Source: Pseudomonadota bacterium (GTDB taxonomy: Bacteria; Pseudomonadota; Alphaproteobacteria; Micropepsales; Micropepsaceae). From it: a DNA stretch of 64,000 bases. Below the pieces are notes generated by a model. That model was given only the letters and a program-made list of their open reading frames with translations. It did not search any database and was not told the DNA's origin. Positions 1-9,142 of this stretch are shown one piece after another. How positions within the stretch are numbered: position 1 is the stretch's first letter; each line of letters begins with the position of its first letter. The translations under genes were made by a program, and so were the position numbers. The stretch is from the NCBI GenBank assembly GCA_021804785.1, contig JAJZGY010000003.1, positions 121,166 to 185,165 of the forward strand. Direction: 5' to 3'.

Positions 1-952
1 CTATTACGACAAATCGCTGGCGAGCGATGAAGCCACTTTTAGAGTGTTTAATCAGGTACACCGTGTCTCCATACGAACTGTAAGCGATCGCAGTGGCGGG
101 GACGGTGATGTAGCTGTGCCTTTCCCCTGCGCTTATTATGATGGTTGCAAACATTCCGGGTATTAACAGATGCCCTTGATTGTCTAATTCCGCCCGTACT
201 TCTATGTTTCGCGAGTTGGAGTTTACAATGGAATTAAATGCCAAAATCGTTCCCGTGAATGTGCGTCGAGGAAACGCGTCTATATGAGCATTGATGACAT
301 CGTTGATTCTAAGACGGCTAAAGACCCGCTGGGGCAGCGTGAAGTCAACTAGCATATGGTCGGTGGATTGCAGTTCAACGATGCCCGCACCGGGCGTGAG
401 ATACTGCCCCAAGTCAACTTGCCTAATTCCCAGTTGACCAGAAAATGGTGCGCGAAGCGTTCTTTTGTCGATTAGGAATGTTTCTTCATTTGCAAGAGCT
501 TTGGCGTTTCGCCAGGAAAATGCGGCTGATTGAAGAGTTGCCTTGCTGACACCGTGAAATGCGAATTCAGCGCGGTCACGCTCATACCTGATCCGGGAAA
601 GATCAGCATTAGCTATAAGTGCTACCAGCTTTTGTCGTTCATCATCGGAGCGTAAGACCAGGAGTGTTTGCCCTGTCTGGACGTGTTGTCCGGATTTGAA
701 CAAAATATTTCCGATAATTCCACTCACGTCTAAAGAGAGCATCGTTCCTTTTTGAGCACGCAGGGTTCCGATGGCCTGCAATGTCGGTTGCCACGACTGC
801 TTCCGAGCAATAGTGGTTGATACTGTCTGGCGCTGGTTTGAAAAATTGCGAAGAGCACGTCGTATCATTATTGCTTTAAACTCTTGAAAGCCAAAGAAAA
901 CTGTCAAGACAAGTCCGACGGCCACTAAAGTGATGATTAGACGGCGGATCAT
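1..952 (-). CDS. RND efflux periplasmic adaptor (membrane fusion protein), partial
   Basis: The reverse strand from ATG at 950-952 reads without a stop to the left edge, so about 317 N-terminal residues are present and the C-terminus is missing. The protein opens with an N-terminal membrane/signal anchor (MIRRLIITLVAVGLVL), then the pattern of RND-type adaptors: a biotinyl-lipoyl-like segment (GTLRAQKGTMLSLDVSG... SGQHVQTGQ), an alpha-hairpin, the second lipoyl half (LRAPFSGQLGIRQVDLGQYL), and beta-barrel sequence. Such adaptors bridge an inner-membrane RND pump to an outer membrane channel. The channel gene lies 12 bases upstream in the same direction, so the two form an operon; the pump gene is probably beyond the left edge. 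The substrate cannot be told. Family assignment is firm, the exact type is not. Confidence 0.88.
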   Translation of the reverse strand, partial: MIRRLIITLVAVGLVLTVFFGFQEFKAIMIRRALRNFSNQRQTVSTTIARKQSWQPTLQAIGTLRAQKGTMLSLDVSGIIGNILFKSGQHVQTGQTLLVLRSDDERQKLVALIANADLSRIRYERDRAEFAFHGVSKATLQSAAFSWRNAKALANEETFLIDKRTLRAPFSGQLGIRQVDLGQYLTPGAGIVELQSTDHMLVDFTLPQRVFSRLRINDVINAHIDAFPRRTFTGTILAFNSIVNSNSRNIEVRAELDNQGHLLIPGMFATIIISAGERHSYITVPATAIAYSSYGDTVYLIKHSKSGFIARQRFVVI

Positions 953-964
953 AAAGGTTCTCGC

Positions 965-2620
965 TTATTGCCGGAGCGTGGTGGCGAAAGTTGGAGAGAA
1001 GAGGGCGGATCCTTGTGGTGCCTGGGATGCGTCGCGCCGGTTCCACCATCCACCTCCCAGCGATTGAAAGAGAACAACAGTGTCAGATAGGCGAGCAGCT
1101 CGCGCTTGAATTAGTGACAATTTGGCGTGGAGCAATGCGCGATCAGCTTGCAATAGGGAGAGATAATCGATTGCACCCCAGTGATACTTCTCTTTCGCCA
1201 AGGCGTAGCTTTGATCAGCACTTTTTTCGGCTCTGACCCGGGCTTTGAACGTAGCGGCGTCAATTTGCGTGGACTGCAACGCGTCGGAGACATTCTGAAA
1301 TGCTTTGATTACGGTAGCACGATATTGCGCACTAGCCTCGAGTAAGGCATCGGCTGCGGCACGCTTTTTGTCTTGTAGAGCTCCCGCATCGAACAAGGTT
1401 TGGGAGACGCCACCCATAATCGACCATATGCCTGTTGCAGCGCTAAAAAGGTTAGTGAATCCATCCGCGGTTCCACCAGTGGATACACTGATTGTGAATT
1501 GAGGAAACTGATTGGCGGTTGCAATTCCCACTTTCGCGCTTGCTGCGTGAAGTAATGCTTCTGCCGCGCGTATATCGGGTCGTTGCTCAATTAACTTGGA
1601 AGGCAAGCTAATTGGAAGCCGCTTTGGAAGAGAAAGATTGTCTAAGGTAAAGTGGGGCTGCAGGCCGTCGTTGGGAAATTGTCCGACTAATGCGGTGAGC
1701 TGGTTTTGTAGCAGAGATAATTGCTTTAATAGGGGAGGGAGTGTGGCGCGCGTCTCTGCTAGGGTTGTTTGTTGAAGGAGTATTTCAGTTTTAGATATCC
1801 CACCAATAGCGAGCTGGCGACGCATGATAGCAAGCTGGGCGGCTTCGGTAGCGATAATTCGATTTGTTTCGGATAGTTGTCCGCGTATCGAAGCAATGCT
1901 GATTGCCGTGTTCACTAGTTGGGACGTTAAAGTCAAATAAGTCGCTTCGAGCTGGAAGCGCTGATAGTCAACTCCCGCACCTAGTGCCTCTATCTGACGA
2001 CGAAGTCCTCCCCAAATGTCTGGGAAATAGGTAGCTGAGAGTGTACCTGTGACAACCGAAAATGTTGGGTTGATGGCTGGAAATCCAAGAGATGCAGCGT
2101 TGATTTGTGCGCGTTGGGCCTGAAGTGCACCACCGAGCGTTGGAAAGAGACTGCTTTGAGCTGCATAAAGGTTTTCCTGCGCTTGATTTAGGGCCGCCTG
2201 AGCAGCCTTAAGGTCTTGGTTCTTTACGAGCGCGCGCTTGACCAGTTTACGGAGCTCTGGGGAGTGGAATAGCTCCCACCACTGGCCTGGAAGGTCGGTT
2301 CCTAGCTCGAGCTTTTGCTCGCTGCTATCGGCTGCGCCGGACGTGGACATTGGATGGCTGGTGGACTTCGGTAGGTAAGTTGCGCCCTTGGGATTGGGGG
2401 GCCGCTGAAAGCGCGGCCCGACGGCACACCCCGCCAGTACGAGCGACAGGGCAAATAGGATGGCGGAGGGCCTAAAGCGGGCCGCCAGGCTCCCGGTGGC
2501 ACTCCGGGGCCGCGCTAACGCCCCGCAGTAGGCTGTTCGCTGCCTTAAAGCGGGTAGCCCGCGACGAAGAAGGGTGCATGTCCGGGTGGGAGAAGTTCCA
2601 TGTGTAATGTCGTTGACCAA
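965..2620 (-). CDS. Outer membrane efflux lipoprotein (NodT/OprM family)
   Basis: This is the outer membrane channel of a tripartite efflux pump. The mature part begins at the lipobox LAGC (Cys codon at 2426-2428), followed by VGPRFQRP, typical of NodT-type lipoproteins, and carries two OEP repeats with long coiled segments. The start is uncertain. The frame is open up to 2752, inside tetR, but that is upstream of the promoter. No ATG or GTG lies between the promoter and the lipobox. TTG at 2618-2620 has CGGAG seven bases upstream and gives 551 residues, but then 64 residues precede the lipid-modified Cys, far more than usual. The stretch 2400-2590 is notably GC-rich. The adaptor gene follows 12 bases downstream. 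Confidence 0.85.
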   Translation of the reverse strand: MVNDITHGTSPTRTCTLLRRGLPALRQRTAYCGALARPRSATGSLAARFRPSAILFALSLVLAGCAVGPRFQRPPNPKGATYLPKSTSHPMSTSGAADSSEQKLELGTDLPGQWWELFHSPELRKLVKRALVKNQDLKAAQAALNQAQENLYAAQSSLFPTLGGALQAQRAQINAASLGFPAINPTFSVVTGTLSATYFPDIWGGLRRQIEALGAGVDYQRFQLEATYLTLTSQLVNTAISIASIRGQLSETNRIIATEAAQLAIMRRQLAIGGISKTEILLQQTTLAETRATLPPLLKQLSLLQNQLTALVGQFPNDGLQPHFTLDNLSLPKRLPISLPSKLIEQRPDIRAAEALLHAASAKVGIATANQFPQFTISVSTGGTADGFTNLFSAATGIWSIMGGVSQTLFDAGALQDKKRAAADALLEASAQYRATVIKAFQNVSDALQSTQIDAATFKARVRAEKSADQSYALAKEKYHWGAIDYLSLLQADRALLHAKLSLIQARAARLSDTVVLFQSLGGGWWNRRDASQAPQGSALFSPTFATTLRQ

Positions 2621-2625
2621 CGACA
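2608..2625. promoter_or_regulatory. Palindrome in the efflux/tetR intergenic region
   Basis: Perfect inverted repeat TGTCGTTG-AC-CAACGACA, eight-base arms with a two-base centre. It overlaps the -35 box of the tetR promoter and the putative TTG start of the outer membrane factor gene. It may be a second regulator site or an mRNA hairpin over the translation start; which of these is not decidable from sequence alone. Confidence 0.5.
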
Positions 2626-2641
2626 AGCTCCGAAATATAAT
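2613..2641 (+). promoter_or_regulatory. tetR promoter
   Basis: TTGACC (2613-2618), a 17-base spacer, and a perfect TATAAT (2636-2641). The expected transcription start near 2648 falls inside the operator at 2642-2662, so bound repressor would block its own gene. Confidence 0.7.
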
Positions 2642-2662
2642 AGAACGATACGGTATCGTTCT
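2642..2662. promoter_or_regulatory. TetR-type operator
   Basis: Perfect inverted repeat AGAACGATAC-G-GTATCGTTCT: ten-base arms around a single base. It sits just after the -10 boxes of both opposing promoters, so a dimer bound here would repress both the regulator gene and the efflux operon. Assignment to the adjacent TetR protein is by position and by analogy with the family. Confidence 0.75.
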
Positions 2663-2689
2663 TTTATTGGGTCTGTGATATTCTGTCAA
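2661..2689 (-). promoter_or_regulatory. Efflux operon promoter
   Basis: On the reverse strand, TTGACA (2689-2684), a 17-base spacer and TAAAAG (2666-2661, four of six matches to TATAAT). Transcription would start near 2654 inside the operator and read leftward through the tetR promoter, so the two transcripts overlap at their 5' ends. Confidence 0.65.
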
Positions 2690-2706
2690 GAACAAACGAG
2701 GGGCGC

Positions 2707-3378
2707 ATGAAATCACCGCGGACATCAGGCCGGGTTGGGCGGCCAGACGCACAAGAAACTGAGGCGCTAAATCAGCACTTATTGGCCACCGCCACGCAGC
2801 TTTTCATTGAACATGGCTACGCTGGTACCTCAATTGAGAAAGTCGCCCTTGTTGCAGGTGCGGGTAAGCAGACGATTTATCGACGCTATCCGTCCAAAGA
2901 GGATCTGTTCGTTGCTGTTGTGGGCACAGCAAGCCAAGTTCTTGCCAATGCCGGGATTGAAGCTCGTCAACGTAAAGATGATCCACTCATCTCATTGAGA
3001 GAAACTTGCCGAAAATTATTTGATACTATTTGCGAGCCTGACGCTATTTCCGTCTACCGTATTCTCATTGCCGAAGGACGACGTTTCCCAAATTTGGTTG
3101 AACGCGTATACTTGACCGCTATCGAGCCCATACAACAATCCATGCAATGCCTGCTTCAAAGTGCTCGTGAGGCTGGAAAAGTTCGTTCTGATATGTCGGT
3201 CAATGAAATGCAGCGCCTTCTGCTCGGGATGATAACCGGTTGGGGCATGCAGCAAATGCTTCTCAGTCGACAAGCATTTGAGACCGAAGCGGAGCGTACG
3301 GAGTATTTTTCAAAAGCCTGGATTCTTTTCCTGGAAGGGGTAATGCCTCCAACAGGATCAAATTCCAGACACAAATGA
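2707..3378 (+). CDS. TetR/AcrR family transcriptional regulator
   Basis: The 223-residue protein has an N-terminal TetR helix-turn-helix (about residues 22-65; GYAGTSIEKVA, then GKQTIYRRYPSKEDLF) and an all-helical C-terminal ligand domain of the TetR_C AcrR type. The ATG at 2707 follows GAGG by a few bases. It stands head-to-head with the efflux operon and shares one operator with it, so it most likely represses the pump and itself until a pump substrate binds. The ligand is unknown. Confidence 0.93.
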   Translation: MKSPRTSGRVGRPDAQETEALNQHLLATATQLFIEHGYAGTSIEKVALVAGAGKQTIYRRYPSKEDLFVAVVGTASQVLANAGIEARQRKDDPLISLRETCRKLFDTICEPDAISVYRILIAEGRRFPNLVERVYLTAIEPIQQSMQCLLQSAREAGKVRSDMSVNEMQRLLLGMITGWGMQQMLLSRQAFETEAERTEYFSKAWILFLEGVMPPTGSNSRHK

Positions 3379-3662
3379 CAAAACAAATCATAAGCTGAAT
3401 GTCGGATTAGCAAAAAACGCATTCAAATATTTTCCAAAGTATTGTGCGATAATTCAGGTTCCTCAAACCTCTATATTCTCAACTAATATCTCCAAAGACC
3501 AGAACCTCTGTTTCGGCGTCGTTCCAAGCTAATGCAATGCTAGCATGTTGGACTCGTTTTTTAATTTTCGACGAGAATTCCAACCTTGCAAAGATAGCGC
3601 AAGTTTCGGCTACTCGTTGGCATGATGGTTGTCTCTCCGCTGTTAGCGGATAAATTACGAAT
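3379..3662. other. Intergenic stretch with a possible weak terminator
   Basis: No gene is visible. A palindromic core ATGCTAGCAT at about 3537-3546 is followed eight bases later by a run of six T, which could be a weak rho-independent terminator for tetR. Confidence 0.3.
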
Positions 3663-3893
3663 TTACCGCGACTTCCACTTAGCCAGACCTATAGCATTGA
3701 TCACGCTAAACGTTCCCTGCATTGCGGCCAATGCCCAATTATGGCTTACAATTGCCAACCCCAGCCAAAGAAGTGAACCTGGAAGCATCGCTGCATAGCT
3801 CACACGCGGTGTAAGGTGTCTACTTGCTAGGCCAGCCGCGCCTAGAATCTGTAGGCCACTGCCAATCCATGAGAGGGGTATTGTTACTGTCAT
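3663..3893 (-). CDS. Small membrane protein (CBU_0592-like)
   Basis: A 76-residue protein made of three hydrophobic segments (about residues 6-22, 32-50, 53-70) with a basic C-terminus (KWKSR). The layout, with WIG near the start and a final segment around INAIGLAKW, resembles the small CBU_0592-like/PnuC-like membrane family whose role is unknown. It is isolated, with no obvious operon partner. The assignment is by pattern only. Confidence 0.5.
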   Translation of the reverse strand: MTVTIPLSWIGSGLQILGAAGLASRHLTPRVSYAAMLPGSLLWLGLAIVSHNWALAAMQGTFSVINAIGLAKWKSR

Positions 3894-4356
3894 TTTATGC
3901 CTGGGTGCTTACCGTTCGGCTCTTTATGCGGTGAATCGGCGGTCCTTCAGCGAGAACGGCGGGGAAAGAGAGAATTGAGAACATGTCGGATGCAGACATG
4001 AATTAATCCAGTTCCCGAGAAGTCTAGCGCTACTATTCTCTCGGGTAATTGCGCGCAACGGTCGGAATGGGCCTCTGATGTTCGAAATGCCTTCATTTGG
4101 AGCGGCGCTTAGGTTTAGATGTGGTAGCCTGAACTGGGACTTTTGCTGTCTACTCAGCTTATTGACATACATGTTAGCCAAGCAGCGGATTTTGATCTTT
4201 CCGGGCAGTGTAGCCATGATGGCTGGTCCTTCTATTTTCCGATCACGTCCTCAATTATTGCGAGCGCTCTGATGTCGTTTGTTCTGTGGTTACTCAACCG
4301 ATGACTCGTGCTCATGCGGGACAGATGAACAAATTGTCTCGTGCCTAACTTTCAGC
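3894..4356. other. Intergenic stretch, no clear gene
   Basis: Open frames here (for example reverse 3924-4217) have unlikely composition and no recognisable motif. No terminator, repeat or RNA gene is apparent. Confidence 0.4.
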
Positions 4357-5835
4357 TCACGGTTTGGGAGGAAGTATACCCCACCCAACTTTTAAGGGAG
4401 GGGTAGAGGGTTCGCGGGGCCAGGTAAACTGCTCTTCGCCGATTATCTGCAATCCATCTAAGTTCAAGCGAGCAGGCGGCGCTGTTGTCTTTCGTATTTG
4501 CCAGACAACAAGAGCGCCCTCGCGCTTCAGTCGATCGTGCGTAATCCACGGTGACTTGTAGAAACTCGCATCAATAAATACTGAAGGGCGATGCGTCATG
4601 CGCATTGCTATCAATCCCGCCAGCCAAGCATTGCCTGCGATAATCTGCAGTGGACGATGCGTGTGAGCCTTCCACTCCCTTGCGAACGCATTGGCCATAG
4701 CCCGATCTGGCCATTCGGTACGGGAAGGAAAGCCTTCTAACTCCGGGCCCCATGACGTCGCCAGTACATAGGAAAATGGTAGGACGATGAAGAGCGCAGC
4801 TATCCAGTTGAACAGGGCACGCGTCGATATCGATGGCCAGCGTGGCTTCATTGCGTAAACTATGAGTAAGCCTGTCAGGTCCCACATGGGGGTGCCCCAC
4901 ATGTCTCTCAAGCCAAAGCCACTTACCAGCGAAAGCATTGCGGTAATGGCACAGGGACCTATCCCCAAAAATACCAGGAAACGAAAGTTCTCGTCACGCC
5001 AGGAAGGTAGGGGAATGGGGCGCAAAAGACCTATGGCAGCGGCGACCACGATGCACAGTAGATTTGTAACAAACTGACTGATCACAAACCGAACGGGATC
5101 AAAAAATCGATCGAAGAGACCTGGATCATGACCGGCTCGTCGTGCTGCATAGGTAAAGGTAGGAAAATTATTGTCTATAAGCCATACGATGTGGGGGGAA
5201 ACTACGACCAGACTAATGACAATGGCAAGGTATGGGCCAGGCGTCGCAAAAACCTTTCTGGTCTTACTTGAACTCAGGGCATGGGCAATGATCGCAAATA
5301 TGATGACAACCATTGAATACTTTGTCAGGCCACCCAATCCTGCCGCGATGCCTAGAAGTGCCCACCAACGCAATCTGGAAAAATTTAGCGCTTGATAATA
5401 GGAATATGCAGCGAGTGCCCAAAGTGGCAACTGCGCAATGTTGTTATTGAACTCCGGCGTTGGAATGGAAAAATAGTAAACAGCATAAAGAAGTAGTGTT
5501 CCAATCAATGCCTCTCGCGCTGGCATCATTTTCCGGCCAAGGGCGAATATCAGGGCATAAGTCGCTACCACTGCCAGCTGGCTTAGTAGAAACGGCCCTA
5601 TGTCGCCGAGCACAACAAAAAACGCCTCGTTTAGCCACGCCTGCATCGGGGGATGCTTAAAGTAGCCCCATTGCCATTCACGCCCCCATGTAATTCCATC
5701 GCTTACCACATCAAGTGGAAGACTGATTGAGAATGAGTACGGGACAATTGTCCAAATCAGAATTTGAAGCAGTAGGAATGCAAAAAATATTCGGCGAATC
5801 CCGGAATCTTCGTTGATCAAGCTGCTCAATTTCAT
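4357..5835 (-). CDS. GT39-type membrane glycosyltransferase (ArnT-like)
   Basis: A 492-residue polytopic membrane protein with about ten hydrophobic segments. Near residues 45-70 it carries the pattern WGREWQWGYFKHPP seen in the PMT_2/GT39 group, which transfers a sugar from a polyprenyl-phosphate donor to an acceptor on the outer side of the inner membrane. It starts at ATG 5835, overlapping the stop of the GT2 gene in ATGA, so the two are translationally coupled. The pair fits a pathway in which the GT2 enzyme makes the lipid-linked sugar and this enzyme places it, for example on lipid A or a glycan. The sugar and acceptor are unknown. Confidence 0.82.
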   Translation of the reverse strand: MKLSSLINEDSGIRRIFFAFLLLQILIWTIVPYSFSISLPLDVVSDGITWGREWQWGYFKHPPMQAWLNEAFFVVLGDIGPFLLSQLAVVATYALIFALGRKMMPAREALIGTLLLYAVYYFSIPTPEFNNNIAQLPLWALAAYSYYQALNFSRLRWWALLGIAAGLGGLTKYSMVVIIFAIIAHALSSSKTRKVFATPGPYLAIVISLVVVSPHIVWLIDNNFPTFTYAARRAGHDPGLFDRFFDPVRFVISQFVTNLLCIVVAAAIGLLRPIPLPSWRDENFRFLVFLGIGPCAITAMLSLVSGFGLRDMWGTPMWDLTGLLIVYAMKPRWPSISTRALFNWIAALFIVLPFSYVLATSWGPELEGFPSRTEWPDRAMANAFAREWKAHTHRPLQIIAGNAWLAGLIAMRMTHRPSVFIDASFYKSPWITHDRLKREGALVVWQIRKTTAPPARLNLDGLQIIGEEQFTWPREPSTPPLKVGWGILPPKP

Positions 5836-6878
5836 TGGGCTAAAGTGCCTCCAGACGACGGGTTAGCTGTATGTCCACTTACGAATTCTACTTCTTCGAT
5901 AAAATGTACAGCTTCCTGTAGGGGGGTCGCCGACTTACTGCTTCGTCCCTGTAGCAGTAATCCCAGAGATAAACCCGCAAATACAAGAGACTCCATAGAT
6001 AGATTGACGGAACTTCCCACGACGGTGGTAGCCCAGCCTGGGGTGGCATAGGAAGTCAGCAGGCGGATGGCGATCGCGAATATGATGATCACGAGATTTA
6101 CAGCAATGAATGCAAAGGTTCCAAGTAATATCCGCAGAAATGCCACATCTGCGTAAACCGATATCGCGCTCATTCCATGTAGTACAAGCGCCTCGAAATT
6201 CATCTGAGATTGACCGTCATAGCGAATGCCTCGGCTAGTGGGCACGCGAATAATCTGTATGCGAGAACGCATGACCGCTGCAGCGAGATGGTTCCATGCG
6301 GCGGGAGTTCGTAAAAGTGTTCTTACTGCACGAACCGGAATAACCATGAAATTGCCGAAATCGATTTGTGCGCCCGTAAGGAGACGGAAGCTGAATTTGT
6401 ATATTTTGTAGAAGAAGCGAAAGCGAAGGGGTTCTGTGCGACGGGTGCGCTGTGCGCAAATTATGGCATCTGGCGTCGATATGCTCCTCGCAAGCATGGT
6501 AGATAGATCATCTGGTTGATCTTCTCCGTCTCCGTCCATGACTACAACGTTGCGGACATTTAGCTCTGCAGCCACTGTGAGACCGACAGAAATTGCACGC
6601 TGATGACCTAGATTGACGGCCAGTCTTACTATTCTGATCGAACTAATCCAGGACACGTCTGCCACAAAAACGGGGCGTTCTGTGGAGCCGTCGTCGACCA
6701 GAATTACATGACAAGGTTGAGCTAATTGAGACAGGACGCGATCCAGGGCCGTCACCAGGAACTGCGCACTCGTCCAATCATTGTGTATAGGTATAACTAT
6801 GGCAATTGGATATTTAGATAACAGCAAGCCATCGTCTGATCTGGGTATTGGGCTGATTAGAGAATTGTCACTGTTCAT
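5832..6878 (-). CDS. GT2 family polyprenyl-phosphate glycosyltransferase
   Basis: The 348-residue protein has a GT-A fold domain: IAIVIPIHND near residue 25, VDDGS at 61-65, and MDGDGEDQ at 114-121, the DPM1/GtrB-like nucleotide-sugar and metal site. Two long hydrophobic segments follow near the C-terminus (about residues 240-320), as in ArnC/GtrB-type enzymes that transfer a sugar from a nucleotide donor to polyprenyl phosphate. ATG at 6878 is preferred because AAGAGG precedes it at good spacing; an upstream TTG at 6914 would add 12 residues. It is the first gene of a two-gene operon with the GT39 protein. Confidence 0.85.
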   Translation of the reverse strand: MNSDNSLISPIPRSDDGLLLSKYPIAIVIPIHNDWTSAQFLVTALDRVLSQLAQPCHVILVDDGSTERPVFVADVSWISSIRIVRLAVNLGHQRAISVGLTVAAELNVRNVVVMDGDGEDQPDDLSTMLARSISTPDAIICAQRTRRTEPLRFRFFYKIYKFSFRLLTGAQIDFGNFMVIPVRAVRTLLRTPAAWNHLAAAVMRSRIQIIRVPTSRGIRYDGQSQMNFEALVLHGMSAISVYADVAFLRILLGTFAFIAVNLVIIIFAIAIRLLTSYATPGWATTVVGSSVNLSMESLVFAGLSLGLLLQGRSSKSATPLQEAVHFIEEVEFVSGHTANPSSGGTLAQ

Positions 6879-7959
6879 CCTGACCTCTTGATGCGGTCCT
6901 TCAAATGCTGCCAATTAGCGTTATACAAATGTCGCGCCAAATGAATGAAGTCAAAGGGCTTTACCTAAATGAGCAAAGGACCGTTGGTCCATATTATCAA
7001 ATTGGTAAGGTGGGCGTAGGCTAGCACTCTTCTGACGACATCGAAAAGGGGGAGGAAAGTCTACGAGGCAGGCTTGGGGAGCATATGTCCGAGCTGGTGG
7101 AGGAGGTGTGGCGGAGAAGGAAATTCGAAGAGGAACTGAGCGTCGCTTATGACGTCGTGGAGATACTATTGGTAGCTGTTTCTCTTCAGTCAGCTGGGCT
7201 TGGAAGCTGAGTCATGGCGTTATGCAGATAGAAAGTTTCCGAGCACGTTGGTATGAATTTTCGCATATAATTGACCAGGTTTTGTATTGGTATCGCTTGG
7301 TAATCCCGGTCGGTATGTTGGCGACATTGTCCGAATTGAGGTTAGCTCTCTGGTCGAACAACAGTTCAAGCCTGGCTGTAACCTGGGCAAACCCCTTGAG
7401 TTAGACCAAGGGAATTTCCCACTTGCTCAAATTGGCGTGCCGCCCTTGGTTTAGCTGAAGGCAAGGCGCCAAATAGGTGGTCAACTTTTGGTCGAGTTGG
7501 AAGCCAAAGAGGAGGCAGGTGGAGTAATCTACGCGCCGGGAATAGACGCTTTTCCGCTGCGAAATATCGAAAGCAGCGAAGCGTACAGACGGGAAGTTTT
7601 TCAAGTCTGTTGGCCACGTTGTGAGGGCGCGGTACGGCTATCTGTATACGTTACCTAATGCAGCTGCTCTCTGCTGCAACGCTTCCCAACAGACCAACTG
7701 CGGGGGTGCACAGGTGCCAGTGGGGAACGCCAGTAAACGCATCGGTTGGTTATGCGGCGGTTATGCCCCGTGTCATATTAGCTAACTAGCATGCGATAAC
7801 CTCAACCTAGAAGGATCAATGAAATATCCCATAAGTTATTGTATTTATTCAGTAACCTAGAGAACAGTGTGTTCTTGGAAGTCATGGCTGGCCGCAGCAG
7901 GGGCTTTGCATCCCGCCTATGCTTGGGTCATATCTCGAGGCCGAAAGGCGGAGGTTCAT
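6879..7959. other. Long intergenic stretch, no convincing gene
   Basis: About 1.08 kb without a recognisable gene. A 42-codon frame at 7085-7213 encodes a charged then hydrophobic peptide (MSELVEEVWRRRKFEEELSV...), in a frame open from 7025; it could be a small protein or a gene fragment, but nothing supports it beyond the frame. Other frames are short and of random composition. No terminator, tRNA or insertion-sequence end was found. Confidence 0.35.
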
Positions 7960-9132
7960 ATGCTCTCTAATACGTATCCTGATCTCGATTTCCTGCTTGG
8001 AGATACTGTCGACATGTTGCGTGCCACGGTTCGTGGCTTCACCGCTGACAATCTCGCTCCGCGCGCGGCAGAAATTGATCGGAGTAATGAATTTCCAAGA
8101 GATCTTTGGCCAGCGCTTGGTTCACTTGGCCTCTTAGGCATTACCGTAGAGGAAGAGTGGGGCGGAGCAGGGTTCGGTTATCTGGCGCACTGTGTTGCTA
8201 TGGAAGAGCTCAGTCGGGGATCAGCCAGCGTCGGGCTATCGTATGGCGCCCACTCCAACCTATGTGTAAATCAGATACGCCGTAATGGAAACGCGGATCA
8301 AAAATCTCGCTATCTTCCCAAATTGATTTCAGGAGAACATCTGGGAGCACTCGCCATGAGTGAGCCAGGTGCGGGATCAGATGTGGTGTCAATGAAGCTG
8401 AGAGCTGATCGCCACGGTGATCGGTTTATACTCAATGGTACCAAGATGTGGATTACCAATGGGCCAGACGCCGATACCCTTATAATTTATGCCAAAACGG
8501 ATACCAATGCCGGTCCGAGAGGTATAACTGCATTTCTCGTTGAAAAGGGATTCAAAGGGTTTTCGTGCGCCCAAAAGCTGGACAAGCTCGGTATGAGGGG
8601 AAGTGACACGGGTGAGTTGGTGTTTGTGGACTGCGAGGTTCCGCAGGAAAACATTTTAGGCCAAGTGGGAGAGGGCGTGAAAGTCCTTATGAGCGGACTC
8701 GATTATGAGCGCGCGGTCTTGGCGGCAGGATCCATTGGAATTATGCAGAGTTGTATGGATGTTGTTCTGCCATACGTGCATGATCGCAAGCAGTTCAACC
8801 AGCCGATTGGCAGCTTTCAGCTTATACAAGCGAAGATTGCCGACATGTATGTAGCGTTATCTACAACCAGGGCCTACGTATATACAGTCGCCAAAGCATG
8901 TGACGCTGGGAAAGTTTCCCGGAAGGACGCGGCAGGAGCGATTCTCTATGCCGCCGAAAAGGGGACATGGATGGCGCTAGAAGCCATTCAAATCCTCGGA
9001 GGTAACGGCTACATCAACGAATATCCGACCGGGCGTCTTCTACGCGACGCAAAGCTTTATGAGATTGGAGCCGGAACGTCCGAAATCAGGCGATGGCTAA
9101 TCGGACGCGAAATATTTGAGCAAACCGTATGA
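7960..9132 (+). CDS. ivd: Isovaleryl-CoA dehydrogenase
   Basis: An FAD-dependent acyl-CoA dehydrogenase of 390 residues, the usual length for isovaleryl-CoA dehydrogenase. It oxidises isovaleryl-CoA to 3-methylcrotonyl-CoA in leucine breakdown, passing electrons to ETF. Visible signs are [11 protein letters not shown] (132-142), WITNGP (164-169), the catalytic Glu in [11 protein letters not shown] (E250; isovaleryl enzymes carry the base here rather than near the C-terminus), and the ending [22 protein letters not shown] 7960 has GGAGG six bases upstream; the frame extends to 7867 but that part is not family-like. It heads the cluster and is followed ten bases later by a thiolase. Confidence 0.93.
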   Translation: MLSNTYPDLDFLLGDTVDMLRATVRGFTADNLAPRAAEIDRSNEFPRDLWPALGSLGLLGITVEEEWGGAGFGYLAHCVAMEELSRGSASVGLSYGAHSNLCVNQIRRNGNADQKSRYLPKLISGEHLGALAMSEPGAGSDVVSMKLRADRHGDRFILNGTKMWITNGPDADTLIIYAKTDTNAGPRGITAFLVEKGFKGFSCAQKLDKLGMRGSDTGELVFVDCEVPQENILGQVGEGVKVLMSGLDYERAVLAAGSIGIMQSCMDVVLPYVHDRKQFNQPIGSFQLIQAKIADMYVALSTTRAYVYTVAKACDAGKVSRKDAAGAILYAAEKGTWMALEAIQILGGNGYINEYPTGRLLRDAKLYEIGAGTSEIRRWLIGREIFEQTV

Positions 9133-9142
9133 CGAGGAAGCT

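Noticed and set aside
3924-4272. Overlapping frames on both strands between the small membrane protein and the GT39 gene
   Set aside because: No start context, motif or conserved pattern; composition looks random.
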